DNA from: Liquorilactobacillus satsumensis DSM 16230 = JCM 12392
GTDB lineage: Bacteria > Bacillota > Bacilli > Lactobacillales > Lactobacillaceae
Reading direction: 5' to 3'
NCBI RefSeq assembly: GCF_001435195.1
Contig: NZ_AZFQ01000047.1
Span: forward strand, 1-64,000
Length of the DNA: 64,000 nucleotides
The position numbers and the translations under genes were made by a program. How positions within the stretch are numbered: the stretch's first letter is position 1; every line of letters starts with the position of its first letter. The notes beneath the pieces are model-generated. The model had not been told where the DNA came from. It searched no databases and saw nothing but the letters and a program-made list of their open reading frames with translations. Positions 31,288 to 40,211 of this stretch are shown here, piece after piece.

Positions 31288-32232
31288 ATGATCGAATTTG
31301 AAAAACCAAAAATTCATAAAATAGAAGAAAGTCATGATTATGGCAAATTTGTTGTTGAACCGCTGGAACGTGGTTACGGCACAACATTAGGCAACTCTCT
31401 TCGTCGAATTTTGCTTTCTTCGCTACCTGGTGCAGCAATCACAAGTATCCAAATTGATGGAGTTCTTCATGAATTTTCAACAATTAAAGGTGTACTTGAA
31501 GATGTTACACAAATTATTTTAAACTTGAAGAAGGTCGCTTTGCGGATTGATTCAGAAGAAGACCAAACACTGGAGATCAGCGTTAATGGGCCCTTAGAAG
31601 TAAAGGCCGGCGATATTCAAGGTAGTAGTGATGTGGAAGTGCTGAATCCAGATCTGTATCTTTGTACAGTTGCTGAAGGAGCATCTTTTCACGTACGCAT
31701 GAATGCTAACACTGGTCGTGGTTATGTTTCGGCTGATGAAAACAAGATTAAGGCCGATGATATGCCGATCGGTGTTTTGCCAATTGACTCAATTTATACC
31801 CCGATCGAGCGTGTCAACTATCAAGTTGAGAAAACACGTGTTGGTCAAAGAGATGATTACGATAAATTGACGCTGGATGTTTGGACCAATGGTGCAGTTT
31901 CACCTAGCGAGGCAATTAGTTTATCGGCTAAAATACTCACTGAGCATTTAACTTTATTTGTTGATTTGACTGATGAAGCTAAAAATGCTGAAATCATGGT
32001 CGAAAAAGAAGAAACGCATAAAGAAAAAATGCTTGAGATGACAATTGAAGAGCTTGATCTTTCTGTACGTTCTTATAACTGTTTAAAACGTGCTGGGATT
32101 AACACTGTTCAGGAGTTAACTAATAAGTCTGAAGCCGATATGATGAAAGTTCGTAATTTAGGACGTAAATCACTGGAAGAAGTTAAAAATAAATTAACTG
32201 ATCTTGGGTTATCATTACGTCATGATGACTAA
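31288..32232 (+). CDS. rpoA: RNA polymerase alpha subunit
   Basis: The assembly and regulator-contact subunit of RNA polymerase, 314 aa. The N-terminal domain has [20 protein letters not shown]. The C-terminal domain (from about 250) has [17 protein letters not shown] and the [16 protein letters not shown] helix for UP-element binding. ATG 31288 follows AAAGGGGT; the upstream in-frame codons at 31267 overlap that site. Confidence 0.98.
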   Translation: MIEFEKPKIHKIEESHDYGKFVVEPLERGYGTTLGNSLRRILLSSLPGAAITSIQIDGVLHEFSTIKGVLEDVTQIILNLKKVALRIDSEEDQTLEISVNGPLEVKAGDIQGSSDVEVLNPDLYLCTVAEGASFHVRMNANTGRGYVSADENKIKADDMPIGVLPIDSIYTPIERVNYQVEKTRVGQRDDYDKLTLDVWTNGAVSPSEAISLSAKILTEHLTLFVDLTDEAKNAEIMVEKEETHKEKMLEMTIEELDLSVRSYNCLKRAGINTVQELTNKSEADMMKVRNLGRKSLEEVKNKLTDLGLSLRHDD

Positions 32233-32265
32233 AATTAATTAAGGACAAGGGAGGGGAACAAACTC

Positions 32266-32649
32266 ATGGGTTACCGGAAATTAGGACGTACAAGCGGACA
32301 CCGCAAGGCACTTTTACGCAATCTGACGACGGACTTGCTTGTTAATGAAAAAATTGTGACAACTGAAGCACGTGCTAAAGAAGTACGTAAAACAGCTGAA
32401 AAGATGATTTCATTAGGAAAGAAAGGCGACTTGCCTTCACGTCGACGCGCTGCTGCATATTTAATGGATGTTGTTGCTGACGTTAAGGAAGATGGCGATG
32501 ATGTTGTTGTACAAACTGCATTGCAAAAGCTTTTCTCTGATGTCGCAGATCGTTTCAAAGAACGCAATGGCGGCTACACAAGAATTCTGAAGATGGAAGA
32601 ACGTCGTGGCGATGCTGCCAAGATGGTTGTTCTTGAATTGGTTGATTAG
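32266..32649 (+). CDS. rplQ: Ribosomal protein L17
   Basis: A 50S protein at the tunnel exit, 127 aa, beginning [30 protein letters not shown] lies upstream. Last gene of the superoperon; a structured element and a terminator follow at once. Confidence 0.98.
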   Translation: MGYRKLGRTSGHRKALLRNLTTDLLVNEKIVTTEARAKEVRKTAEKMISLGKKGDLPSRRRAAAYLMDVVADVKEDGDDVVVQTALQKLFSDVADRFKERNGGYTRILKMEERRGDAAKMVVLELVD

Positions 32650-32669
32650 TCAGTAATTTTTAAAATTTG

Positions 32670-32772
32670 TCACTTTTATAACGATAACTGGGCGTTACGA
32701 TGTTGGTGAATACCTAGTCTAGTCCTAAGTACCCTGTTGGGGAAACCTTCGTTGTAAAAAGTGATTTTTTTT
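32670..32772 (+). ncRNA. Candidate L17 downstream element (L17DE)
   Basis: A long terminal stem pairs TCACTTTTATAACGA (32670-32684) with TCGTTGTAAAAAGTGA (32749-32764) around a 64-base structured loop, followed by eight Ts. The L17DE motif is known directly after rplQ in lactic acid bacteria. Position, size and terminator-like end agree; no model score was computed. Confidence 0.6.
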
Positions 32773-32773
32773 G

Positions 32774-32800
32774 GCCCTGGAAGAAAATCCAGGGCTTTTT
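32774..32800 (+). terminator. Second terminator after rplQ
   Basis: GCCCTGGA (32774-32781) pairs perfectly with TCCAGGGC (32788-32795), followed by TTTTT. With the preceding element it forms a tandem stop to the superoperon. Confidence 0.9.
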
Positions 32801-32920
32801 GCATCTCCAATTAATTGTCACTTGCGACCAGCTGTTTTGGTGCAGAAATTTAGCAGTTGTGTACAAGCCTTTTTCAGCACTGACGTCATTGATTTTTAAT
32901 ATATTTGAACAGGGGAGTTG

Positions 32921-32929
32921 TGGTATGAT
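32921..32929 (+). promoter_or_regulatory. Extended -10 promoter before ecfA1
   Basis: TGG directly before TATGAT (32924-32929). No good -35 at 17 bases. Transcription would start about 30 bases before ecfA1. Confidence 0.45.
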
Positions 32930-32967
32930 AGGTGCAATAAGTTCAACTTGAGGAGCGATATTGGACA

Positions 32968-33801
32968 ATGGAAAAGATAATTGAGATTGCAGACCTGACT
33001 TTTCACTATCCGCAACAGGATTCGGAGTTGTTGCGCCAAGTCAATCTCACAATCCATAAGGGAGAATGGGTGGCCTTGATTGGACATAACGGAAGTGGTA
33101 AGAGTACACTTGCACGTCTAATCGATGGTCTGCTAGTCCCGACGACTGGAACGCTTAAAATTGGGGGAACCATTTTAAGTGACGCTTCAGTGTGGCAAAT
33201 TAGGAAAAAAATTGGAATGGTTTTTCAAAATCCTGACAATCAATTTGTGGGGGCAAATGTTGAAGAAGATGTTGCCTTTGGGCTGGAAAACTTGGCAATT
33301 CCCCGTGCACAAATGCAAGTTCGAGTTAAGGAAGCACTTCAAAGAGTTAACATGTGGGAGTTTCGTGAACATGAACCAGCTCGCCTTTCTGGGGGACAGA
33401 AGCAAAGAGTTGCATTGGCGGGTGTAATTGCGATGCGTCCAGAAATTATTATCTTAGATGAGGCGACCAGCATGCTTGATCCAGAAGGTCGCAAAGATGT
33501 TATTAAAATAATTCAAGAATTGAGTCAAGCTGGTTTTACCATCATTTCAATTACTCATGATATTAATGAAGCTTCTTTAGCGCAACGCGTGGTAGTCTTA
33601 AATGATGGTCAGATATTGCAAGCTGCTACACCGCAGACTGTGTTTGCAAGAGGCGAAAAATTATTAGCTGTAGGGCTTGATGTGCCATTTTCTGAAAAAC
33701 TAAAGGTTGCCTTGAGTAGGCAGGGACTGCATGTACCAGCGGGATATTTAACAGAAGAAGGGATGATCGACTGGTTATGTCAATCCATTTCAAAAACGTA
33801 A
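32968..33801 (+). CDS. ecfA1: ECF transporter ATPase EcfA1
   Basis: One of two ATPases energising energy-coupling-factor vitamin and metal importers, 277 aa. Walker [10 protein letters not shown] (about 38-46), Q-loop FQNPDNQF, signature LSGGQKQR, Walker [14 protein letters not shown] and the H-switch THD are intact. It overlaps ecfA2 by 25 bases, implying coupled translation and fixed stoichiometry. Confidence 0.97.
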   Translation: MEKIIEIADLTFHYPQQDSELLRQVNLTIHKGEWVALIGHNGSGKSTLARLIDGLLVPTTGTLKIGGTILSDASVWQIRKKIGMVFQNPDNQFVGANVEEDVAFGLENLAIPRAQMQVRVKEALQRVNMWEFREHEPARLSGGQKQRVALAGVIAMRPEIIILDEATSMLDPEGRKDVIKIIQELSQAGFTIISITHDINEASLAQRVVVLNDGQILQAATPQTVFARGEKLLAVGLDVPFSEKLKVALSRQGLHVPAGYLTEEGMIDWLCQSISKT

Positions 33802-34640
33802 ACTATATTTATCAACAAGCCACACCGTTTGAACAGCAAGCACTGTTTGATATTTCACTTACGATCCCCAGCGGAAGTTATACAGCAATCATCGGACATA
33901 CCGGAAGTGGTAAGTCAACTTTATTGCAGCATTTAAATGGGCTCTTGAAACCAACGAGTGGACAAATCACAATTGAAAAGCAGATAATTACACCCACTAC
34001 AAAAAATAAGGCATTGAGTAGTTTGCGTAAACAAGTCGGAATCGTTTTTCAATTTCCAGAAGCACAGTTGTTTGAAGAGACGGTCTTAAAGGACATTGCA
34101 TTTGGACCTAAAAATTTTGGGAGTTCTGAGCAAGAGGCAACTCAGCTGGCTCGTCAGATGGCACACTTGGTTAACTTACCGGAGGAACTGCTTGAAAAAT
34201 CACCCTTTGAACTTTCGGGTGGTCAAATGCGTAGAGTGGCGATTGCTGGTATTTTAGCGATGGAGCCACAGGTCTTGGTACTCGATGAACCGACTGCGGG
34301 ATTAGATCCGCGTGGAAGAGCAGAAATTATGGAAATCTTTCAAGCGTTAAGAATAAAGCAGCACTTGACGATCATTCTTGTAACTCATCAAATGGACGAT
34401 GTTGCACGCTATGCAAATCATGTGATCGTTTTGGAAAAAGGACGGTTACTGGCATCAGGAACTCCAACAGAAATCTTTTCCGATCCGGATTGGTTGCGGA
34501 CACATCACTTGGCTTTGCCTCAAGCTACTCGCTTTGCTAGTGCACTTCAAAAAAAGAGCGGGTTTGAATTTTCAAAAATGCCTTTAACTGAAGAAGAGTT
34601 AGCTAACCAACTGGTTCAGCAACTGGGGAAAAGGGGGTAA
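33777..34640 (+). CDS. ecfA2: ECF transporter ATPase EcfA2
   Basis: The second ATPase of the module, 287 aa. Walker [11 protein letters not shown]-loop [10 protein letters not shown] (the EcfA2-type form), signature LSGGQMRR, Walker [14 protein letters not shown] and switch His in THQMDD are present. The C-terminal extension after about residue 230 is usual for EcfA2. Confidence 0.97.
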   Translation: MSIHFKNVNYIYQQATPFEQQALFDISLTIPSGSYTAIIGHTGSGKSTLLQHLNGLLKPTSGQITIEKQIITPTTKNKALSSLRKQVGIVFQFPEAQLFEETVLKDIAFGPKNFGSSEQEATQLARQMAHLVNLPEELLEKSPFELSGGQMRRVAIAGILAMEPQVLVLDEPTAGLDPRGRAEIMEIFQALRIKQHLTIILVTHQMDDVARYANHVIVLEKGRLLASGTPTEIFSDPDWLRTHHLALPQATRFASALQKKSGFEFSKMPLTEEELANQLVQQLGKRG

Positions 34641-34644
34641 GTGT

Positions 34645-35442
34645 ATGAATAAGATCATTCTTGGTCGGTATATTCCAGGGGCTTCCTTTGTACACCGCTT
34701 GGACCCTCGTTCAAAGCTGATTTTAAGTTTTTTCTTTATTGTAGTGATTTTCTTTGCAAATAATGTACAGTCTTATTTGTTGCTTGGAGTCTTTACACTT
34801 TTTTGCGTATATTTATCAAAAATTAGCTTGGCATTCTTTATTAAAGGTGTCCGCCCGTTGATTTGGTTAATTTTGTTTACGGTTGTGCTCCAGATTTTCT
34901 TCACCCGTGGTGGGCAGGTCTACTGGCAATTTGGACCTTTTTCAGTGACACATTTTGGATTAGTCAATGGCGGTTTTGTTTTTTGCAGATTTGTCCTCAT
35001 CATTTTTATGTCGACGTTGCTGACTTTAACCACAGCACCGCTTGAGATTGCCAGTGCATTGGAAGCCTTGATGTTGCCTTTGAAGAAATTTAAGGTGCCG
35101 GTTTATGAAATTTCATTAATGATCTCAATTGCATTACGTTTTGTACCAACGTTAATGGATGAGACTGAGAAAATAATGAATGCGCAGCGTTCTCGTGGAG
35201 TGAATTTTGGAGAAGGCAGCTTGATTAAGCAACTTAAAGCAGTTGTCCCACTGCTAATCCCGCTTTTTGTTGGAGCCTTTAATCGTGCAGAAGATCTCGC
35301 AACTGCAATGGAGGCCCGCGGTTATCGCGGCGGAGAAGGCCGGACCAAGTATCGAGTTCACTTCTGGAAACGCCGTGACACGCTTAGTTGTGTGTTATTT
35401 GGATTATTAACACTGTTACTTTTATTTTTACGTAACTGGTAG
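34645..35442 (+). CDS. ecfT: ECF transporter transmembrane subunit EcfT
   Basis: The scaffold that couples the ATPases to interchangeable S components, 265 aa, with about five or six membrane segments in the N-terminal two thirds. The coupling helices are visible as the [12 protein letters not shown] and [13 protein letters not shown] motifs (both with the A-R-G triplet in its typical context). Starts 4 bases after ecfA2. Confidence 0.97.
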   Translation: MNKIILGRYIPGASFVHRLDPRSKLILSFFFIVVIFFANNVQSYLLLGVFTLFCVYLSKISLAFFIKGVRPLIWLILFTVVLQIFFTRGGQVYWQFGPFSVTHFGLVNGGFVFCRFVLIIFMSTLLTLTTAPLEIASALEALMLPLKKFKVPVYEISLMISIALRFVPTLMDETEKIMNAQRSRGVNFGEGSLIKQLKAVVPLLIPLFVGAFNRAEDLATAMEARGYRGGEGRTKYRVHFWKRRDTLSCVLFGLLTLLLLFLRNW

Positions 35443-35462
35443 TTTTGAATGTGGAGAAGAGA

Positions 35463-36236
35463 ATGTCTAAGAGATATAAAATTACGATCGCATATGATGG
35501 AACAAATTTTGCTGGTTTTCAAAGCCAGCCCCAGCAGCGGACAGTTCAAACTGTTTTGGAAGCTGCAGTCAATAAAATGAGTACAGCAGCCGATTTTGTG
35601 CATGTTTTCGGATCGGGGCGCACAGATGCAGGAGTGCATGCGTTAGGTCAAGTGGCTCATTTTGATCTTGAAAACGAAATTCCTGAACAAGGGATTGTGA
35701 ATGGCTTGAATAGTATTTTGCCGCTAGATATACAAATTTTAGCTGCGCAAGTTGTGCCGACAAGTTTTCATGCACGCTTTACGACACATGCTAAAAGTTA
35801 TGTTTACCGTGTTAGTCGCGGCAGATTCGTAGATCCATTCAAACGCTTTTACACCGGGCATTATAAATACCCACTGGATGTGAAGTTGATTAAGGCAGCT
35901 TTGCCTGATGTCATTGGTGAACATGATTTTTCAAGCTTTGTAGCAGCTGGGAGCCAGGCACGTTCGCACGTTAGAACAATTTATCAGGCAACTGTGACGG
36001 AGAATCCTACCAGCAATGAAGTTGTTTTTGAGTTTTGTGGTAATGGCTTCTTATATAATCAAGTTAGAATTATGGTTGCAGCTCTTTTGGAAATTGGCAA
36101 TGGTAGGCGACCAGTTCACGATTTTCTAAGACTTTATGAAGTGAAAGATCGAAATGAATGCCGCCAGACTGCACCAGCAAGTGGATTGTATCTTAAAAAA
36201 GTATATTATAATGATGATTGGCTTAAAAATGTGTAA
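35463..36236 (+). CDS. truA: tRNA pseudouridine synthase A
   Basis: Makes pseudouridine at positions 38-40 of tRNAs, 257 aa. The catalytic aspartate is in [18 protein letters not shown] (about residue 54). ATG 35463 is preceded by GGAG at 6 bases; the TTG at 35445 has none. Its position between ecfT and rplM is the usual Firmicutes arrangement. Confidence 0.97.
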   Translation: MSKRYKITIAYDGTNFAGFQSQPQQRTVQTVLEAAVNKMSTAADFVHVFGSGRTDAGVHALGQVAHFDLENEIPEQGIVNGLNSILPLDIQILAAQVVPTSFHARFTTHAKSYVYRVSRGRFVDPFKRFYTGHYKYPLDVKLIKAALPDVIGEHDFSSFVAAGSQARSHVRTIYQATVTENPTSNEVVFEFCGNGFLYNQVRIMVAALLEIGNGRRPVHDFLRLYEVKDRNECRQTAPASGLYLKKVYYNDDWLKNV

Positions 36237-36245
36237 TAGTTTTGA

Positions 36246-36274
36246 TTGACTTTGATCAAGAAAAATTGTATCAT
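36246..36274 (+). promoter_or_regulatory. rplM-rpsI promoter
   Basis: TTGACT (36246-36251), a 17-base spacer and TATCAT (36269-36274). Confidence 0.75.
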
Positions 36275-36285
36275 AATATTTGGTA

Positions 36286-36333
36286 TTGTTTGCCCCACAG
36301 TAGGCCCCGGAAACTTATTATGTGTCAAACAAG
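36286..36333 (+). ncRNA. Candidate L13 leader
   Basis: TTGTTTG (36286-36292) pairs with CAAACAA (36327-36333) around a loop containing CCCC and GGCCCCGG. A leader hairpin at this place before rplM is the known L13-leader motif of Firmicutes, a proposed autoregulatory site for L13. Assigned by position and closing stem only. Confidence 0.5.
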
Positions 36334-36357
36334 CATATAAAAATGGAGGAAATAATC

Positions 36358-36801
36358 GTGCGTACAACATATATTGCAAAACCAGGTGAAGTGGAACGTA
36401 AATGGTATGTCGTAGATGCAACAGATGTTCCTTTGGGACGTCTGTCGGCAGTCGTTGCTTCTATCTTGCGTGGTAAAAATAAACCAACTTTTACACCTAA
36501 TATTGATACAGGTGACTTTGTCATTGTAATCAACGCAGAAAAAGTTGCTTTGACTGGACGAAAAGCAACTCATAAAATTTACTATCATCATACAGATCAT
36601 CCAGGTGGCTTAAAGAGTCGGACAGCTGGCGATTATCGTCAGAATGATCCTGAAAAATTAATTGCACTCTCTATTCAAGGGATGCTTCCAAAGGGAACCC
36701 TTGGTAAAGCTCAGGCTAAGAAGTTACATGTTTATCGTGGAGCAGACCACAAACATGCTGCACAGCAACCAGAAACATTAGATATCACAAACTTAATCTA
36801 G
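36358..36801 (+). CDS. rplM: Ribosomal protein L13
   Basis: An early-assembly 50S protein, 147 aa. GTG 36358 ([20 protein letters not shown] after Met) follows GGAGGA at 6 bases; the frame is open to 36322, within the leader. The segment [19 protein letters not shown] is conserved. Paired with rpsI as in most bacteria. Confidence 0.98.
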   Translation: MRTTYIAKPGEVERKWYVVDATDVPLGRLSAVVASILRGKNKPTFTPNIDTGDFVIVINAEKVALTGRKATHKIYYHHTDHPGGLKSRTAGDYRQNDPEKLIALSIQGMLPKGTLGKAQAKKLHVYRGADHKHAAQQPETLDITNLI

Positions 36802-36813
36802 GAGGAAACGTAA

Positions 36814-37206
36814 TTGGCTCAAGTACAATATAAAGGAACAGGCCGCCGCAAAAATTCTGTTGCGCGAGTACGCTTGGTACCCGGTACCGGAAAAATCGTT
36901 ATGAACGGCAAACCTGCTGAAGAATATATCCCATTTGCAAACTTACGCGAAGTCATGGTACAACCATTTGATGTTACAGAAACAAAAGGTAGTTACGATG
37001 TTCTTGTCAACGTTGATGGTGGCGGCTTCTCTGGTCAAGCAGGTGCAACTCGTCATGGAATTGCACGTGCACTGCTTGAAGTAGATCCTGATTTCCGTGG
37101 TGTTCTGAAACGTGCAGGACTCTTGTCACGTGATGCACGTATGAAAGAACGTAAGAAGCCAGGTCTTAAAAAAGCTCGTAAAGCTCCACAATTCTCAAAA
37201 CGTTAA
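36814..37206 (+). CDS. rpsI: Ribosomal protein S9
   Basis: A 30S protein whose C-terminal tail contacts P-site tRNA, 130 aa. TTG start after TAGGAGGAA. The basic tail ends in FSKR, the required terminal K-R. Confidence 0.98.
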   Translation: MAQVQYKGTGRRKNSVARVRLVPGTGKIVMNGKPAEEYIPFANLREVMVQPFDVTETKGSYDVLVNVDGGGFSGQAGATRHGIARALLEVDPDFRGVLKRAGLLSRDARMKERKKPGLKKARKAPQFSKR

Positions 37207-37221
37207 TTTTTATATTGAGAC

Positions 37222-37249
37222 TAAAGCTCTCCTTCTGGGGAGTTTTTTT
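37222..37249 (+). terminator. Terminator after rpsI
   Basis: CTCTCC (37227-37232) pairs with GGGGAG (37237-37242, one U-G) around TTCT, followed by a T run. Confidence 0.8.
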
Positions 37250-37343
37250 GTTGCAACAAATTATTGACAGCAACAAGCAGAGCCTGCTCTTGTTACTGCT
37301 TAAGCAATATGCTACACCCAAATATCCAGCTTGTCTTTTGAGC

Positions 37344-37371
37344 TTGACAACTTATGGTTTTCCGCTAGAAT
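37344..37371 (+). promoter_or_regulatory. Promoter of the omega-amidase operon
   Basis: TTGACA (37344-37349), a 16-base spacer and TAGAAT (37366-37371). It leaves a leader of nearly 190 nt. Confidence 0.7.
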
Positions 37372-37432
37372 GGCAGTATGCATTAAAAATAAATGAAAAT
37401 CTGCTAAATAAAAATGTTAAATCTAGAAGCAA

Positions 37433-37501
37433 ACCTGTTTTTTAAAGAACTAGGTACACAATCAAAGCGGGATGTGACAAACCAAGTTCCTTTCGCAGGT
37501 A
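37433..37501 (+). other. Structured leader before the omega-amidase
   Basis: ACCTG (37433-37437) and CAGGT (37497-37501) close a 69-base region, within which AAAG-AACT pairs with AGTT-CCTTT. A second hairpin, AGTTGAA with TTCAACT, follows (about 37503-37540). No known riboswitch consensus was recognised. Confidence 0.35.
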
Positions 37502-37565
37502 AGTTGAACTTTTTTTCTGCATACATAGTTATTCAACTATTAGGGCAAAGGGAGTGAAATAATAA

Positions 37566-38351
37566 GTGAAAAATTTTAAAGTGGCGTTGTTGCAGTTTGA
37601 TATTGCGCTTGCAGAACCTGATAAAAATTATCAAAAGGTTGAGCAGCAAATTGCATTAGCTGCGCGCACACACCCAGATGTAATTGTCCTTCCGGAAATG
37701 TGGAACACGGGGTATGCGCTTGACCAGCTCAAGCGACTTGCCGATCAGGATGGTGTACGTACGAAAGCTTTTCTACAGCAGATGGCGCAGCAGTATCAGC
37801 TCAATATTGTAGGCGGTTCAGTGGCTACTCAAAAAAATGAACATTTTTTTAATACTAGTTATGTTTTTGATAAATCTGGTGAACTCCTAAGTGAATATGA
37901 TAAAGTCCATCTTTTTGGATTGATGGAGGAAGATCAATGGATTACGGCAGGCCAAATGGGAAATAGCTTTCAGTTCGCCGGGATTTCTGCTGCGGGTGTA
38001 ATTTGCTACGATATTCGCTTTCCAGAATGGGAACGTAAGTTAATGGCAAACGGGCAGCAGGTGTTGTTTGTAAGTGCCCAGTGGCCGCAACCAAGAATTG
38101 CGCAGTGGAAAATTTTGTTGCAGGCAAGAGCCATTGAAAATCAGGCGTTTGTTGTTGCAGTTAACCGTGTCGGCACTGCCAATGCCGACTATTTTAATGG
38201 ACATTCGCTGGTAATTGATCCGCTGGGGAAGATCATGTTAGATGCACAAAATGAAGAGGGCATTTTTACAGCCGAGCTTGATTTTTCTAGGTTAAAAAAA
38301 GTCAGAGGCGAAATTCCTGTTTTCAAAGATCGCCGCGTAGACCTTTATTAA
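37566..38351 (+). CDS. Nitrilase-family omega-amidase (MtnU/Nit2-like)
   Basis: Carbon-nitrogen hydrolase of 261 aa. The catalytic triad is visible: Glu in LPEMWNTGYAL (about 44), Lys in YDKVHLFGLMEE (about 111) and Cys in VICYDIRFPEW (about 145). This subgroup hydrolyses the omega-amides of 2-oxo acids such as 2-oxoglutaramate. GTG start, with AAGGGAGTG upstream. The next gene, 40 bases on, is an aminotransferase, which would make such amides when glutamine or asparagine is the amino donor. Exact substrate is inferred. Confidence 0.85.
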   Translation: MKNFKVALLQFDIALAEPDKNYQKVEQQIALAARTHPDVIVLPEMWNTGYALDQLKRLADQDGVRTKAFLQQMAQQYQLNIVGGSVATQKNEHFFNTSYVFDKSGELLSEYDKVHLFGLMEEDQWITAGQMGNSFQFAGISAAGVICYDIRFPEWERKLMANGQQVLFVSAQWPQPRIAQWKILLQARAIENQAFVVAVNRVGTANADYFNGHSLVIDPLGKIMLDAQNEEGIFTAELDFSRLKKVRGEIPVFKDRRVDLY

Positions 38352-38391
38352 GTAGTTAGCTTTAAGCTGAACAAAGAAGGGAATCGTAAAT

Positions 38392-39573
38392 ATGTTTTTT
38401 GAAGAGTCACAATTACTAAAGGGACTACCATCACAATTCTTTGCCACTCTCGTACAGAAGGTCAATCAAAAAATTGCAGCCGGCAATGATGTAATTAATC
38501 TGGGACAGGGCAATCCTGATCAACCAACGTTTGACTACATAGTTAAAGCACTGCAAAAAGAAGCTGCTAAACCGCAGAATCATAAGTATTCGCAATTTAG
38601 AGGCATGCATTCTTTGAAGCAGGCTGCCGCTGATTTTTATCAAAAACATTATCAAGTTAAGCTTGATCCGGAAAAAGAAATTGCAATTTTAGGGGGATCA
38701 AAGATCGGCTTGGTCGAACTCCCGTGGGCGCTGATGAATACTGGTGAAAACTTGTTGCTTCCAGACCCGGGGTATCCGGACTACTTATCTGGAGTGGCCC
38801 TAGGGAAAGTAAATTATAGTACATTTCCATTAAAAAAAGAGAATAACTTTTTACCAGATTATGCAGAAATACCTGCAGCAGATGCACAAAAGGCAAAGTT
38901 TATCTATTTAAACTATCCTAATAATCCAACTGGGGCGGTTGTAAATCGTGAATTTTGGGCGGAAACGGTGGCTTTTGCCCAAAAATATCAATTAGGTGTA
39001 GTTAGCGACTTTGCATATGGTGCTTTGGGCTTTGAGGGTTACAAAAATCCGAGTTTTCTACAGGCTCCTGGGGCAAAAGAGGTCGGAGTAGAGTTTTATA
39101 CTTTTTCCAAGACCTTTAATATGGCAGGCTGGCGCATTGCATTTGCGGCTGGTAATGCTTCAATGATTGAAGCAATTAATTTAATTCAGGACCATTTATT
39201 TGTGAGCGTCTTTCCTGCAATCCAAGCAGCAGGAGTGACGGCGCTCACAGCTGCAGACGAGGAAAAAGAAGTCGCACGGTTAGTGGCTATTTATGAAGAA
39301 AGACGCAATGCGTTTATCAAAGCTGCTGCTCAAATTGGGTGGAAAGCTTTTGTGCCAGGAGGGACATTCTATGCTTGGATGCCAGTTCCAGAAGGCTATA
39401 CTAGTGAAAGTTTTGCAGATATCTGTTTGGAAAAAGCAAATGTTGCAGTTGCACCAGGAAGAGGATTCGGTGCACGCGGTGATGGCTACGTTAGAATTGG
39501 GCTTTTGGTTTCGCCAGCCCGTTTAATTGAGGCAGTTGAAAGAATCGGTAAACTTAATTTATTTGAGAAGTAG
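38392..39573 (+). CDS. PLP-dependent aminotransferase, class I (MtnE-like)
   Basis: 393 aa, fold-type I. The PLP lysine lies in YTFSKTFNMAGWRIAFAAG (about residue 240). NLGQGNPDQPTFD near the N terminus, NYPNNPTGA, the SDFAYG aspartate and the C-terminal arginine in YVRIGLL are all present. AAGAAGGGA lies upstream. Pairing with the omega-amidase suggests transamination from glutamine to 2-oxo acids, possibly 4-methylthio-2-oxobutyrate (methionine salvage) or aromatic 2-oxo acids. Confidence 0.85.
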   Translation: MFFEESQLLKGLPSQFFATLVQKVNQKIAAGNDVINLGQGNPDQPTFDYIVKALQKEAAKPQNHKYSQFRGMHSLKQAAADFYQKHYQVKLDPEKEIAILGGSKIGLVELPWALMNTGENLLLPDPGYPDYLSGVALGKVNYSTFPLKKENNFLPDYAEIPAADAQKAKFIYLNYPNNPTGAVVNREFWAETVAFAQKYQLGVVSDFAYGALGFEGYKNPSFLQAPGAKEVGVEFYTFSKTFNMAGWRIAFAAGNASMIEAINLIQDHLFVSVFPAIQAAGVTALTAADEEKEVARLVAIYEERRNAFIKAAAQIGWKAFVPGGTFYAWMPVPEGYTSESFADICLEKANVAVAPGRGFGARGDGYVRIGLLVSPARLIEAVERIGKLNLFEK

Positions 39574-39715
39574 CTTCAAAGCAAAAATTACTTGTGTAAA
39601 GTAAATAGTAATAGAGCGAATTTAAAGTTCTTCAGTATATAATGAAGCAGTCTAAGAATCTTAAGGCCAACATGTAAGTGCCAAGATCTAAGTATTATTG
39701 GTAAAATACAGGTTG

Positions 39716-39741
39716 AGTCTGGAGATAATGAGGCTGTTTTT
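39716..39741 (+). terminator. Weak terminator after the aminotransferase
   Basis: AGTCT pairs with AGGCT (one wobble) around ten bases, followed closely by TTTTTT. An upstream stem, GATCTT-type with GCC (about 39656-39688), may assist. Confidence 0.35.
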
Positions 39742-39831
39742 TGTTTGAAAGTTCAGCTAAACAGCGTGAACAGAGACTTTTATAAATAAATCTTAAAAAG
39801 ATTAAAAAAAGAGGAAAAAAGCAAAAATAAT

Positions 39832-39860
39832 TTGCTAAAAAAAATTAGTCAAGTTATAAT
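39832..39860 (+). promoter_or_regulatory. Upstream promoter in the 640-base gap
   Basis: TTGCTA (39832-39837), a 17-base spacer and TATAAT (39855-39860). A second candidate, TTCATT-17-TACAAT (39922-39950), follows. Neither is next to a clear ORF; both point toward the MarR gene. Confidence 0.55.
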
Positions 39861-39892
39861 TAATATAAGGTTGAGTTTATTAAAATTTGTAT

Positions 39893-39948
39893 TTTAAGTA
39901 ATACATATTAATGTTAATTAGTTCATTTTTTGTTATTTAAGTAGTACA
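39893..39948 (+). repeat. Two copies of the motif TTTAAGTARTACA
   Basis: TTTAAGTAATACA (39893-39905) and TTTAAGTAGTACA (39936-39948) lie 43 bases apart. The second overlaps the TACAAT -10 candidate. A third copy, TTTAAGTAGTGCA, is at 40168-40180 just before the MarR gene. Confidence 0.55.
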
Positions 39949-40069
39949 ATGAGTAAACAAAGTAGAGAATAAGTGGCAGTGAAGAGGTTTTCTTAAAAGG
40001 GGTGATTCATTCCAAAGATTATTAAAGTGAACGTTTTTGTCGTCTTACTGCTGTGACTTTCTCGATTCT

Positions 40070-40105
40070 CTTCATAAAAGGCGTAATAAAATTAGCTTTA
40101 TGAAG
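40070..40105 (+). other. Perfect 9-bp hairpin
   Basis: CTTCATAAA (40070-40078) and TTTATGAAG (40097-40105) enclose 18 bases. There is no T tract, so it is not a standard terminator. It lies between the upstream promoters and the MarR gene's own promoter. Confidence 0.45.
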
Positions 40106-40131
40106 AAATTGCTAAGACGTTTCCGACTGAC

Positions 40132-40160
40132 TTGACAACGGAAGAGTATTTTAGTATATT
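40132..40160 (+). promoter_or_regulatory. Promoter of the MarR-type regulator
   Basis: TTGACA (40132-40137), a 17-base spacer and TATATT (40155-40160). Confidence 0.75.
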
Positions 40161-40165
40161 ATTGT

Positions 40166-40196
40166 AGTTTAAGTAGTGCATAAATTATTTTAAACT
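40166..40196 (+). promoter_or_regulatory. Probable autoregulatory operator
   Basis: Inverted repeat AGTTTAA (40166-40172) and TTAAACT (40190-40196), spaced 17 bases, just after the -10 box and overlapping the third TTTAAGTARTRCA copy. MarR-type repressors commonly bind such sites in their own promoters. Confidence 0.5.
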
Positions 40197-40211
40197 TTCG
40201 GAGGCAAAAAA

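Noticed and set aside
37215-37445. A 76-aa open frame after rpsI.
   Set aside because: It starts inside the rpsI terminator, runs through the omega-amidase promoter and has no ribosome binding site.
40003-40056. A 17-codon hydrophobic frame (GTG start, ending VFVVLLL) in the gap before the MarR gene, like a small membrane peptide.
   Set aside because: Its only possible ribosome binding site (AGAGG) is 14 bases away, and the AGGGGTG is part of the start itself. Not supported as a gene.
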